A program made the position numbers and the translations under genes. The notes under the pieces were generated by a model. The model was not told the DNA's origin. It searched no databases and worked only from the letters and a program-made list of their open reading frames with translations. Source: Pseudodesulfovibrio thermohalotolerans (GTDB lineage Bacteria > Desulfobacterota > Desulfovibrionia > Desulfovibrionales > Desulfovibrionaceae). Taken from it: DNA of 64,000 nucleotides. Positions 1 to 7,478 of the stretch are shown piece by piece (the stretch's first letter is position 1; each line of letters starts with the position of its first letter). Location: the NCBI RefSeq assembly GCF_021353295.2, contig NZ_CP120635.1, positions 683,501-747,500 on the forward strand, in the 5' to 3' direction.

Positions 1-289
1 GCGGACAGCGGCGGGAGGCATCCCGTCAAAAAGACATACTTGGATTAGAAGTCGGGGTCGTGTCAACCGCTTACTGTCTGTGGTTGATGATATGAAAATA
101 TGTCTCGATATCTTCTCTCCCCCGGGGAAAGCGTCCGGATTAGCTTGACCCCGGCGATAGTATGTTCTATTTGAAGAACAGTCAGCCGGATTGACGTATA
201 TGCAGCCGCGTAGCTTTTTAAGGATTGCCGCGCGGCCTGTATCTTTTTTGTTACCCGGCGATGAAATCACTTTAGAGAGGTTTTTGACC
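1..289. other. Intergenic region upstream of greA
   Basis: I see no convincing gene here. A 33-codon open extension of the greA frame runs from 191 but has no ribosome binding site and no GreA-like residues. The first 20 bases could hold the start of a minus-strand gene leaving the window (ATG at about 21), but too little is present to support it. A possible greA promoter lies near 145-173. Confidence 0.5.
145..173 (+). promoter_or_regulatory. Possible sigma-70 promoter for greA
   Basis: TTGACC (145-150) is followed after 17 bases by TATTTG (168-173). The -35 box is good and the -10 box is weak. It would give a leader of about 110 nt before the greA start at 290. Visual match only. Confidence 0.3.
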
Positions 290-784
290 ATGGATCGCGT
301 TCCCATTTCTAAGCAAGGGTTTGAAAAGATCACCAAGGAGCTTGAGGACCTTAAGGCCCAGCGCCCGGCTATCATCCAGGCCATCGCGGAAGCACGCGCG
401 GAGGGGGACCTCTCCGAGAACGCCGGATACGACGCCGCCCGTGAGCGGCAGGGGATGTTGGAAGCCCGCATCAGCTACATCAATTCCCGTATGCCGTTGT
501 TCGACGTCCTCGATCTGGATGCTCTCTCCGGCGAACGGGCCATCTTCGGCGCCACCGTTGAGGTGGAGGATATCGACACCGAAGAGCGGCGCACCTTTAC
601 CCTGCTCGGTCCCGACGACGCGGATCACAAGAAGGGTTCCATCTCCGTACTTTCCCCGATGGGCCAAGCCATTCTGGGAAAAGAGGAGGGCGATGAAGTC
701 ATCGTGGACGCCCCGCGCGGCCGCATTGAGTACGAAATCGTTTCCGTTCAGTTCCTTGGCGCTGCCGGGCTGAACCTCAGATAG
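290..784 (+). CDS. greA: Transcription elongation factor GreA
   Basis: Encodes 164 residues, the usual GreA length. GreA enters the secondary channel of RNA polymerase and stimulates cleavage of backtracked RNA. The N-terminal half is the antiparallel coiled coil, with the acidic tip in the motif GDLSENAGYDAA; Asp40 and Glu43 match the residues that act at the polymerase active site. The C-terminal half is the FKBP-like domain. I chose ATG 290 because GAGAGG lies about 10 bases upstream and the protein then begins in the family's usual way; an in-frame extension back to 191 lacks both features. A strong terminator follows at 810. Confidence 0.95.
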   Translation: MDRVPISKQGFEKITKELEDLKAQRPAIIQAIAEARAEGDLSENAGYDAARERQGMLEARISYINSRMPLFDVLDLDALSGERAIFGATVEVEDIDTEERRTFTLLGPDDADHKKGSISVLSPMGQAILGKEEGDEVIVDAPRGRIEYEIVSVQFLGAAGLNLR

Positions 785-809
785 TGCGAAAGCCGCATCT
801 TGCATGACC

Positions 810-843
810 CGCCCCGTCGTCTTCCGGCGACGGGGCGTTTTTA
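810..843 (+). terminator. Rho-independent terminator after greA
   Basis: A 10-bp stem, CGCCCCGTCG (810-819) with CGACGGGGCG (828-837), is followed by TTTT. It ends only a few bases before the next gene at 850, so greA is probably its own transcription unit. Confidence 0.85.
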
Positions 844-849
844 TTTATT

Positions 850-1626
850 ATGAGACCCACACCCATCCGTTTCACCGGGGAGTTCGACCCCGCAGTCGCC
901 TGCCGGGGCAGGTGCGCCCGTTGCGATCGGGAGCACGTCCTTCCGGTCGGCCCGGCGCGCGGGCCCGCTCTCGACCTGTTCGAACGGATGGAGCGCGAAG
1001 GGCGTATCGATTTCGACGCCCCCGAGCCCGACCCGAGGTTTTCCACGGACTACCTCCACGGAGAGGCCGGCGGCCAGATGTTCGGCGTGCTTGCGGCCCG
1101 GGACGACTCGGGCGCGACCTTTGTTCTCAGAGCCTTCTCCGGCCAGTACAACTCCATATGGGAAGTGGAGGGATGGGTTCCGCCGCTTTTGGACACGGCC
1201 CGGTTCCGGCGCGAGACCAGCGAGGCCGAGCAACGGATCAAGGCCATGGGCAGGGAGATCGCCGGTCTGCCCGAGGGATCGCCCGGCCGCGATTCGCTCA
1301 TTCGCCGTCGCCGGGAGGCCTCGGCCGCGCTCATGCGAGAGATCCACGCCATGTACAGGCTGCCCAACTTCCGGGGCGGGATCGCGCCCCTGCCGAAGGC
1401 TGTGTACCCGGAGGGCAATCCGCCCACGGGCACGGGCGACTGCTGCGCGCCCAAGCTGCTCGGCTGGGCCGCCCTCAACGGCCTGACGCCGCTGGGACTC
1501 GCTGAATTCTATTTTGGCAGGACAAACAGGTCTGGTTCGAAAGAGCACGGCCGGTTCTACACGTCCTGCCTGGACAAGTGCGGTCGCATCCTCGGCTTCA
1601 TGCTCTGCGGCCTGGAGGACGCATGA
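850..1626 (+). CDS. RluA-associated N-terminal-type protein
   Basis: Encodes 258 residues of unknown biochemical role. In some gammaproteobacteria the same domain is fused to the front of a long RluA-family pseudouridine synthase. Shared landmarks visible here are QMFGVLAARDDSG near residue 76, the segment GTGDCCAPKLL near residue 195, AEFYFG, and a cysteine-bearing end FYTSCLDKCGRILG. The cysteine clusters (CRGRCARC near residue 18, DCCAPK, CLDKC) suggest a metal site, but this is inference. The stop codon overlaps the start of the pseudouridine synthase (ATGA at 1623), so the two products are almost certainly made together. It is a split version of that fusion protein. Confidence 0.7.
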   Translation: MRPTPIRFTGEFDPAVACRGRCARCDREHVLPVGPARGPALDLFERMEREGRIDFDAPEPDPRFSTDYLHGEAGGQMFGVLAARDDSGATFVLRAFSGQYNSIWEVEGWVPPLLDTARFRRETSEAEQRIKAMGREIAGLPEGSPGRDSLIRRRREASAALMREIHAMYRLPNFRGGIAPLPKAVYPEGNPPTGTGDCCAPKLLGWAALNGLTPLGLAEFYFGRTNRSGSKEHGRFYTSCLDKCGRILGFMLCGLEDA

Positions 1627-2267
1627 CCATATCGGAAGGGCTGAACATCGTTTACGAGGACGACTCCGTGGTGGTGGTCGACAAGCCGTCCGGCCTGTTG
1701 TCCGTGCCCGGAAAGGGCGAGGCCAATCAGGACAGCGTCGCCACCCGGCTCAAGGCCATGCGGCCCGGGTGCATCGACCAGCCCTCCGTTCACCGGCTTG
1801 ACCAGGATACCTCCGGACTGCTCGCCCTGGCGTTGACCTCGGAGGCCCATCGCGACCTGTCCATGCAGTTCATGGACCGGCTGGTGGGCAAGCGGTACAT
1901 CGCCCTTATAGACGGCGTTGTCGCCGAATCGGGCGGAGTCATCGAACTCAAGTTCCGCTTGGACCCGGACAACCGTCCGTATCAGGTCTATGACCCCGTG
2001 AACGGCAAGCTTGGCGTGACCCGCTGGCGAAACCTCGGCGTGGAGAACGGCCGTACCCGCGTCGAGTTCAAGCCGAACACCGGCAGGACCCACCAGCTTC
2101 GTCTGCATTCAGCCCACAAGAAGGGCCTCGGTTTTCCTATCGTCGGCGACCGGCTTTACGGCACCGGCACTGGTCCCGGCCAACTCAAGCTCCATGCCTC
2201 GCTTCTGCGGTTCCGCCATCCCGTCACTCGCGTTCCCCTGGAATTTATTTCCCCGGCTCCGTTTTGA
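1623..2267 (+). CDS. RluA-family pseudouridine synthase
   Basis: Encodes 214 residues. RluA-type enzymes convert uridine to pseudouridine in rRNA or tRNA. The catalytic motif HRLDQDTSG is present at about residues 58-66, with the Asp that attacks the base. The segments VVVVDKPSGLLSVPG near residue 18 and PNTGRTHQLRLH near residue 155 are family hallmarks. There is no N-terminal S4 RNA-binding domain. The start is ATG 1623, overlapping the previous stop. The RNA target cannot be read from the sequence; a short RluA without S4 resembles RluA itself, but I would not assign a subfamily. Confidence 0.92.
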   Translation: MTISEGLNIVYEDDSVVVVDKPSGLLSVPGKGEANQDSVATRLKAMRPGCIDQPSVHRLDQDTSGLLALALTSEAHRDLSMQFMDRLVGKRYIALIDGVVAESGGVIELKFRLDPDNRPYQVYDPVNGKLGVTRWRNLGVENGRTRVEFKPNTGRTHQLRLHSAHKKGLGFPIVGDRLYGTGTGPGQLKLHASLLRFRHPVTRVPLEFISPAPF

Positions 2268-2488
2268 CCCATCTCCGTTTACACATCGAGCGGTCCGTGA
2301 TGCCATTTTTGTGCTTTTTCCCCGGCGACCCCAAAATAGCCGTTTGCGTCCGCCAAAACGCCCGTGGTTACGGTCTGTTACACTTGCCAATTCCGTAAGA
2401 GACTTCCCCAGCTAAATGACGGGGTTGTGTGAAAACGGAATTTTTTTTGCAAATTTGTTATGCCGGATGGCCGAAAAAAGGGTGAAAA

Positions 2489-2504
2489 ACTACATTTTCG
2501 TAGT
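2489..2504. promoter_or_regulatory. Inverted repeat, candidate operator upstream of glnN
   Basis: ACTAC-ATTTTC-GTAGT is a 5-bp inverted repeat with a 6-base spacer, about 170 bases before the glnN start. It could bind a dimeric regulator. No matching regulator is recognised in the window. Confidence 0.25.
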
Positions 2505-2568
2505 AAATTTCGCGCGGCCGAAATAGTGATTCGACGTATCTTTTTGAATATACGGGTTTTTTTCTGTT

Positions 2569-2584
2569 TGGCATACAACTTGGT
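2569..2584 (+). promoter_or_regulatory. Sigma-54-like box upstream of glnN
   Basis: TGGCAT-N5-TTGGT has GG and GG separated by 10 bases, where the consensus has GG-N10-GC. The -24 element is good and the -12 element is one base off. It lies 90 bases before glnN, and nitrogen genes are classic sigma-54 targets, but the match is imperfect. Confidence 0.3.
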
Positions 2585-2673
2585 ACAGAGGGCGTCTAGA
2601 CAACAAGGGTCAGGCGCCCTTTGGCCGGCCGGACGCCGGAAAACCCACATCCAATTGCCTGAAGGAGCATTAC

Positions 2674-4857
2674 ATGAGCGGATATCAGACTCGTCAGAAC
2701 GCGATCAATGCGGTGACCAATTACAAACCCAGCATCGAGCCGCTGAATTTCGCGGAGACCTCTCCGGCCGAGATTTTTGGTTCCAATGTCTTCACCGACA
2801 AGGTTATGAAGGGGATGTTGCCCAAGGAAGTCTACAAGTCCCTGATGAACACCAAGATGACCGGCGAGAAGTTGGACCCGTCCGTGGCCGGTCCCGTGGC
2901 CGCCGCCATGAAGGAATGGGCCATGTCCAAGGGCGCGACTCATTACACTCACGTCTTCTACCCCCTGACCGGCCTGACCGCCGAGAAGCATGACGGCTTT
3001 CTGAACCCCGACGGCGAGGGCGGCGCCATCGCCGAGTTCGACGGCAAGCTGCTGATCCAGGGCGAGCCCGACGCTTCCTCCTTCCCGTCCGGCGGCCTGC
3101 GCGCCACCTTTGAAGCCCGCGGCTACACCGCCTGGGACGTGACCAACCCGGCCTACATCCTTGAGAACACCAACGGCACCTTCCTGTGCATTCCCACCGC
3201 GTTCGTCTCCTGGAAGGGACACGCCCTGGACAAGAAGACTCCGCTGCTGCGCTCCAATCAGGCCCTGAACAAGGCCGGCCGCCGTTTCCTCAAGGTCTTC
3301 GGCACGGACGACGGCTCCATGGTCGTGTCCAACGCCGGTCCGGAGCAGGAATATTTCCTGCTGGACCGCAACTTTTTCTTTGCCCGTCCCGACCTGATGG
3401 TCTGCGGACGCACCCTGTTCGGCGCCAAGCCCTCCAAGGGCCAGGAGCTGGACGACCACTACTTCGGCGCCATCCCGCGCCGCGTGCTCTCCTTCATGAT
3501 GGAGGTCGAGCGTGAGCTGTACAAGCTGGGCGTGCCGGTCAAGACCCGTCACAACGAGGTCGCTCCCGGCCAGTTCGAGATCGCTCCGGTCTACGAGCAG
3601 TCCAACCTTGCCACCGACCACAACCAGATGGTCATGATTACCCTGAAGGCCGTGGCCAAGAAGCACGGCATGGCCTGCCTCCTGCACGAGAAGCCCTTCG
3701 CGGGCATCAACGGTTCCGGCAAGCACCTGAACTACTCCATCTCCACCGCCACCCAGGGTTCCCTGTACGCTCCGGGCAAGACCCCGCACGAGAACATGCA
3801 GTTCCTGGCGGTCACCGCGGCCACCATCCGTGCCGTCGAGAAATACTCCAAGCTGCTCCGTTCCGTGGTCGCCTCCGCAGGCAACGACCATCGCCTGGGC
3901 GCCAACGAAGCGCCTCCGGCCATCATCTCCGTCTTCCTGGGCGACGAGCTGGCCGAGATCTTCAACCAGATCGAGCTGGGCGACCTCAAGGGCTGCAAGT
4001 CCAAGGGCTGCCTTGAAGTGGGCGTCGACACCCTGCCTCCCCTGCCCATGGATTCCGGCGACCGTAACCGCACCTCCCCGTTTGCCTTCACCGGCAACCG
4101 TTTCGAGTTCCGCGCTGTCGGTTCCAACCAGTCCATCGCCGGCGCTCAGGTCGCTCTGAACACCATCATGGCCGACTCCCTGGACTTCGTCACCGAAGAG
4201 ATCCTCAAGATCACCGGCGGCAAGAAGGCCGGTTTGAAGGCTGCCTGCCAGAAGGTCCTTCAGGACATCATGAAGCAGCACGGCCACGTGATCTTCAATG
4301 GCGACGGTTATGCCGATGCATGGCAGAAGGAAGCTGCCAAGCGCGGCCTGCCCAACCTGAAGACCACCCCGGATGCGCTGCCCTCCATGATCGAGAAAGA
4401 TGTGGTCGAGGTCTTCGAGAAGTACAGCGTCCTGTCCAAGGATGAACTGCACTCCCGCTACGAAATCTACCACGAGCAGTACAACCAGCACATCCTCACC
4501 GAGTCGCTGCTGGTCGTGAAGATCGCCAAGACGATCATCCTGCCCGCCGCCATCCGCTACCAGGGCGAGCTGGCTCAGGTCGCCGCGTCCATCAAGGCCG
4601 CAGGCATCGAGCCCCGCACCATCCTGCTTCAGGAAGTCACCGACAAGCTGCGCGACCTGCAGCAGAACATTCTGACGCTGGAAGAGATCATCGCCAAGGA
4701 CGAGTTCGATTCCCCCGAGGAAGACGCCCGCTACAAGGTCGACAAGACCCTGCCCGCCATGCTCGCCATTCGCGAAGTGGCCGACAGCCTCGAAGGCATC
4801 GTGGCCGACGATCTCTGGCCTCTTCCCAGCTACCAGGAAATGCTCTTCATCAAGTAG
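2674..4857 (+). CDS. glnN: Glutamine synthetase, type III
   Basis: Encodes 727 residues, typical of the long type III enzyme (GSI is about 470). It makes glutamine from glutamate, ammonia and ATP in the cytoplasm. Visible signatures are [10 protein letters not shown] near residue 225, [10 protein letters not shown] near 347, [15 protein letters not shown] near 405 and [15 protein letters not shown] near 473; these form the metal, glutamate and nucleotide sites. The start ATG 2674 has GAAGGAG about 8 bases upstream. It is monocistronic, closed by a terminator at 4882. The long open frame on the opposite strand is a codon-bias shadow. No GlnB or ammonium transporter is adjacent. Confidence 0.96.
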   Translation: MSGYQTRQNAINAVTNYKPSIEPLNFAETSPAEIFGSNVFTDKVMKGMLPKEVYKSLMNTKMTGEKLDPSVAGPVAAAMKEWAMSKGATHYTHVFYPLTGLTAEKHDGFLNPDGEGGAIAEFDGKLLIQGEPDASSFPSGGLRATFEARGYTAWDVTNPAYILENTNGTFLCIPTAFVSWKGHALDKKTPLLRSNQALNKAGRRFLKVFGTDDGSMVVSNAGPEQEYFLLDRNFFFARPDLMVCGRTLFGAKPSKGQELDDHYFGAIPRRVLSFMMEVERELYKLGVPVKTRHNEVAPGQFEIAPVYEQSNLATDHNQMVMITLKAVAKKHGMACLLHEKPFAGINGSGKHLNYSISTATQGSLYAPGKTPHENMQFLAVTAATIRAVEKYSKLLRSVVASAGNDHRLGANEAPPAIISVFLGDELAEIFNQIELGDLKGCKSKGCLEVGVDTLPPLPMDSGDRNRTSPFAFTGNRFEFRAVGSNQSIAGAQVALNTIMADSLDFVTEEILKITGGKKAGLKAACQKVLQDIMKQHGHVIFNGDGYADAWQKEAAKRGLPNLKTTPDALPSMIEKDVVEVFEKYSVLSKDELHSRYEIYHEQYNQHILTESLLVVKIAKTIILPAAIRYQGELAQVAASIKAAGIEPRTILLQEVTDKLRDLQQNILTLEEIIAKDEFDSPEEDARYKVDKTLPAMLAIREVADSLEGIVADDLWPLPSYQEMLFIK

Positions 4858-4872
4858 TAGCGCGCCCCGAAA

Positions 4873-4909
4873 CAAAAAAGAGGCCCCGGTTTTCCGGGGC
4901 CTTTTTTTT
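4873..4909. terminator. Bidirectional terminator after glnN
   Basis: GGCCCCGG (4882-4889) pairs with CCGGGGCC (4894-4901) over a TTTT loop. Eight T follow on the plus strand and an A-run (4873-4879) precedes it, so it can work on either strand. Confidence 0.9.
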
Positions 4910-4929
4910 GTTTCGGCGCGCGTCGTCGG

Positions 4930-5375
4930 CTTCCGATAGCGGGCCGTCTGCACATTTTCCGAAGGGGGCTTTCATCCTCACGTAGAAGGCTACGCTGCGG
5001 TGAAAGCCCCCTTCGGAAAATGCACATCCGACCCACTCTCGAAAGCCTTACATTTTGCCAGCGCGAGAGCCGCTGTCGAGGGGGGCTTTGCCCCCTCGAA
5101 TCGCTCCAGGTTGGGTGAAGAGGGGAGGAGCGTGGGGGCGTTACGGCGTGCCAGCGCGAGAGCCGCTGTCGAGGGTGGGCTTTGCCCCCTCGAATCGCTC
5201 CAGGTTGGGGGAATCCGGGCCATCCGTAATGCATAGAACAGGGCGTGTCGGAGATTTCCGTCCGCGAAGCGGCGATAAAAAGTTTGGGAAAAGAAGGGGA
5301 TGGGGGTCCGGGGGAAGGGGAGGAAAGAACCCATTTCAAAGGGTTTTTCCACCCCATCCCCCCGCCGCCGGAGGC
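4930..5375. repeat. Structured intergenic repeat, copy A
   Basis: A gene-free block between convergent operons, related in order and sequence to 26437-26893. It has three parts. First, a perfect 21-bp inverted repeat (4954-4974 with 5001-5021) encloses a smaller hairpin CGTAG-AAGG-CTACG. Second, a hairpin unit occurs twice in tandem (5057-5115 and 5150-5209, period 93) with stem TCGAGGGGG/CCCCCTCGA in the first unit. Third, a purine-rich then pyrimidine-rich block (5281-5374) can fold back on itself. Stem bases differ from copy B while pairing is kept. There is no transposase or coding signal. Confidence 0.85.
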
Positions 5376-5415
5376 AAAAAAAAAGACGCGGCCGCGCACA
5401 GGTGCGGGGCCGCGT
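5376..5415 (-). terminator. Terminator of the GAK operon
   Basis: On the minus strand, stem ACGCGGCC (read from 5415) pairs with GGCCGCGT (to 5386) and is followed by nine T (5384-5376). It lies just past the last GAK gene, which ends at 5437. Confidence 0.85.
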
Positions 5416-5436
5416 TCAATCACATTGTCCGGGGCG

Positions 5437-5889
5437 TTATTCGCCGGAGATTTTGATCGGGTCGATCCGGGAGCCGTCATCGAGCCATTCGAGCTCGATT
5501 TCGCATTTGGCCTTGTCTTTTTTGCGGGCGAGCTTGAGTTCTACCTGCATGGAGTCGGGCACGCTGAGGACAAGGGTTCCCTCCTCGTTTTCGGCGCGTA
5601 TGACGCCGGATTCGAGGGAGTCGGCCAGGTCCTTGAGATAGGCGGCCAACTGGGGCGTGTCCATGGTCTGCTTGATCTTGATTTTGCCTTTGCCCATCGT
5701 ATCCTCCTCGTTTTCGGTTCCGACGGGGCTGAACAGTCCTTTTCGCGGTGCGGCGGCTGGTCCGTCGGTTTTCCCCTTGTCTGATGGGGGCGTGGTTCGC
5801 GTGGTTTTGCCGGAGGGGCGGGCCGCGTCGGGCGCGGCATCGGGCGTGACCCAATCAAGAGGATTGGTCCCGAGTCTCTCGTCGCTCAT
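5437..5889 (-). CDS. Amphi-Trp domain protein with N-terminal extension
   Basis: Encodes 150 residues. Residues 65-150 form an amphi-Trp domain: an amphipathic helix (LAAYLKDLADSLESG), then beta strands ending in the family's acidic-Trp element IELEWL. Residues 1-64 are a low-complexity Pro/Ala/Lys linker headed by MSDERLGTNPLDWV. Two starts are credible. ATG 5889 overlaps the parA stop (ATGA), implying translational coupling. An internal ATG at 5697 has a near-perfect GAGGAGG site 5 bases upstream and would give the usual stand-alone length of 86 residues. Both forms may be made. It is the last gene of the GAK operon. The function of amphi-Trp domains is not known. Confidence 0.8.
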   Translation of the reverse strand: MSDERLGTNPLDWVTPDAAPDAARPSGKTTRTTPPSDKGKTDGPAAAPRKGLFSPVGTENEEDTMGKGKIKIKQTMDTPQLAAYLKDLADSLESGVIRAENEEGTLVLSVPDSMQVELKLARKKDKAKCEIELEWLDDGSRIDPIKISGE

Positions 5890-6641
5890 GGGGCACCTCT
5901 GCGGAGCAGTTCCAGGGCCAGATTCCGATAATCGGCGGCCCCGTGGCTGCGGGGTTTGTAGGTGAAGATATCCTTGCCGAAGCTGGGTGCCTCGGCCAGG
6001 GAAATGTTGTCACGGATGGTCGTTTCCAGGAGGGCGTCGCCGAAGTAGTCCCTGATTTTGCGTCGGATTTCGCGGTTGAGCTTTTTGGTGCGCTGATATC
6101 GGGTCATGAGAATGCCGGTCAGGGCGAGGGCGGGGTTCCAGCCCTTGCGGATGACCTTGACCGTTTCCATGAGTTTTCCCAGGGATTGCAGGGCCAGAAA
6201 TTCGGGCTGCACCGGGACGAGTAGCTCCCCGGCGGCTACCATGGCGTTGAGAGTGAGCATACCGAGGTTGGGCGGGCAATCGAGGATGGCGAAGTCGTAG
6301 CCTGAGACGGTGGAAAGCGCGTCGCGCAGGCGGGATTCGCGTTTTTCGGCGGAGGCCAGATCGACCTCGGTTCCGGCCAGGGCCACGGAGGCGGGCACCA
6401 CGTGTAGCGGGCCGACCTCCATGGTCACTGCGCCTGTGGGACATTCACGCATCAGGACCGCGCTGACGGTCCGGGGCAGCTCGTGGGCCATTATGCCCAA
6501 CGAGTACGTCAGATGCGCCTGGGGATCGAGGTCCAACAGCAGCACGCGTTGGTCCTGCCGGGCCAGGGCGGCCCCCAGGTTCACGGCAGTGGACGTCTTG
6601 CCCACGCCCCCCTTCTGGTTCAGCACCGCGATAGTGCGCAT
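5886..6641 (-). CDS. ParA/Soj-family ATPase of the GAK locus
   Basis: Encodes 251 residues. ParA-type ATPases form ATP-dependent dimers that position DNA or protein cargo. The deviant Walker A motif KGGVGKT is at residues 10-16, with the signature Lys10. Walker A' is LLLDLDPQAH near residue 36 and Walker B is FAILDCPPNLG near residue 115. The chosen start, ATG 6641, is preceded by GGGG; longer frames upstream run into the preceding gene. No parB follows. The downstream gene instead begins MSDERLGTNPLDW and carries an amphi-Trp domain, so the cargo may be GAK-related rather than the chromosome. That is inference. Confidence 0.88.
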   Translation of the reverse strand: MRTIAVLNQKGGVGKTSTAVNLGAALARQDQRVLLLDLDPQAHLTYSLGIMAHELPRTVSAVLMRECPTGAVTMEVGPLHVVPASVALAGTEVDLASAEKRESRLRDALSTVSGYDFAILDCPPNLGMLTLNAMVAAGELLVPVQPEFLALQSLGKLMETVKVIRKGWNPALALTGILMTRYQRTKKLNREIRRKIRDYFGDALLETTIRDNISLAEAPSFGKDIFTYKPRSHGAADYRNLALELLRRGAP

Positions 6642-6658
6642 TATCCCCGAAGCCTCGC

Positions 6659-6844
6659 CTAGTGCGTGGTTTGAAGGGTTATCTTCTTGATGATGTATTC
6701 CCTTCCGTAGCGGTCGGTCAGGGAGTTGATCCGTTCGAGAATGCGATCCCGTTCGGCCTCGACCAGGTCGGGGTTTTCCTCTTCGATGCCGAACAGGTCG
6801 GCCACCTCGTTCCACTCAAAGGATTGATCTTGTGTTTCAGCCAT
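6659..6844 (-). CDS. Small acidic protein upstream of the ParA gene
   Basis: Encodes 61 residues, rich in Glu and Asp, with no membrane segment. Motif WNEVADLFGIEEENPD near residue 11 is followed by a helix of alternating charge. I do not recognise the family. GGAGATC lies about 6 bases before ATG 6844, and the gene sits 17 bases ahead of the ParA gene within the operon, so it is probably real and co-expressed. A partner or regulator of the ParA protein is possible but not shown. Confidence 0.7.
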   Translation of the reverse strand: MAETQDQSFEWNEVADLFGIEEENPDLVEAERDRILERINSLTDRYGREYIIKKITLQTTH

Positions 6845-6876
6845 TGTCTTGATCTCCGCAATTTGCAGTGACGGTG

Positions 6877-7452
6877 TTATTTCTTTCCGGCCGATTTGGC
6901 CGGTCTCTTGGCGGTGGGCTTTCTCGCCGCGCTCTTTTTGGCCGCCTTGGCCGGGCTTTTGCCGGTAGCGGCCTTCGGGGCCGCGGACTTGGCCGCGGAT
7001 GCAGGCTTGGCCTCGGGTTTTGGCGCGGGTTCGGATTTGGGCTCGGGTTTGGCCGGGACCTTGGATTCGGGCACGGCGGGCTGCTTTGCCTCCGCGTTTT
7101 TTGCCGGTGGCATGGCCGGTTCTTTGGCGACCGGAGCCTGGGCCTCGGGCTTGACGGCGGGCGCGCCGCCTTGGGGCTGCACCGCCGGGGCGGCGTGAAC
7201 GGTGTCGCCGATTTTCAGATCGGTTTCGGACGTATCGTTCCAGCTCAGCTCGAAGCCGATCTTCTGTTTGTCGTTCTTGACCTTGGCCTCGACCTTGACG
7301 GCCACCTGGGCCGAAGGCTTCATGACCACCTGCTCCTCGCCGCTCTCCAGCACGATGGTGCCGGATCGAAAGCTCTTGGCGATGTCTTCGATGTAGGACA
7401 CCGCGTCCTTGTACTCCAGGACCTTCTTGACGCTGAGTTTCTGCTTTTCCAC
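6877..7452 (-). CDS. Amphi-Trp protein with histone H1-like tail
   Basis: Encodes 191 residues from GTG 7452, chosen because AAAGGAGG lies 8 bases upstream; a longer frame to 7485 has no such site. Residues 1-80 are an amphi-Trp domain (helix EYKDAVSYIEDIAKSFRSG, closing element FELSW). Residues 95-191 are a low-complexity Ala/Pro/Lys tail that becomes strongly basic at the end (KPTAKRPAKSAGKK), like bacterial histone H1-like proteins. The tail could bind nucleic acid or an acidic partner; this is inference. The gene lies between the CofD-like gene and the small acidic-protein gene in the GAK operon. Confidence 0.85.
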   Translation of the reverse strand: MEKQKLSVKKVLEYKDAVSYIEDIAKSFRSGTIVLESGEEQVVMKPSAQVAVKVEAKVKNDKQKIGFELSWNDTSETDLKIGDTVHAAPAVQPQGGAPAVKPEAQAPVAKEPAMPPAKNAEAKQPAVPESKVPAKPEPKSEPAPKPEAKPASAAKSAAPKAATGKSPAKAAKKSAARKPTAKRPAKSAGKK

Positions 7453-7478
7453 GTTCGCAACCTCCTTTCGGTTGGCCG

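Larger units (their letters stand above)
2268..2673. other. Intergenic leader region of glnN
   Basis: About 400 bases without a supportable gene; the short open frames here have no ribosome binding sites. It is AT-richer than the flanking genes and is probably the glnN control region. It holds an inverted repeat at 2489-2504 and a sigma-54-like box at 2569-2584, both listed separately. Confidence 0.6.

Noticed and set aside
2596..4953. 785-residue open frame opposite glnN
   Set aside because: It is antisense to a clear glutamine synthetase, has no family features and no ribosome site, and arises from GC-rich third positions.
5057..5209. Tandem repeats considered as a CRISPR array
   Set aside because: Only two units, each a hairpin of about 60 bases, with no regular spacers and no cas genes nearby.
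5000..5456. Short open frames inside repeat copy A
   Set aside because: They translate inverted-repeat sequence, lack ribosome sites and are not preserved in copy B.
5886..6641. Chromosome-partition parAB locus
   Set aside because: No ParB gene or parS-like sites were seen; the ATPase is embedded in the GAK operon.
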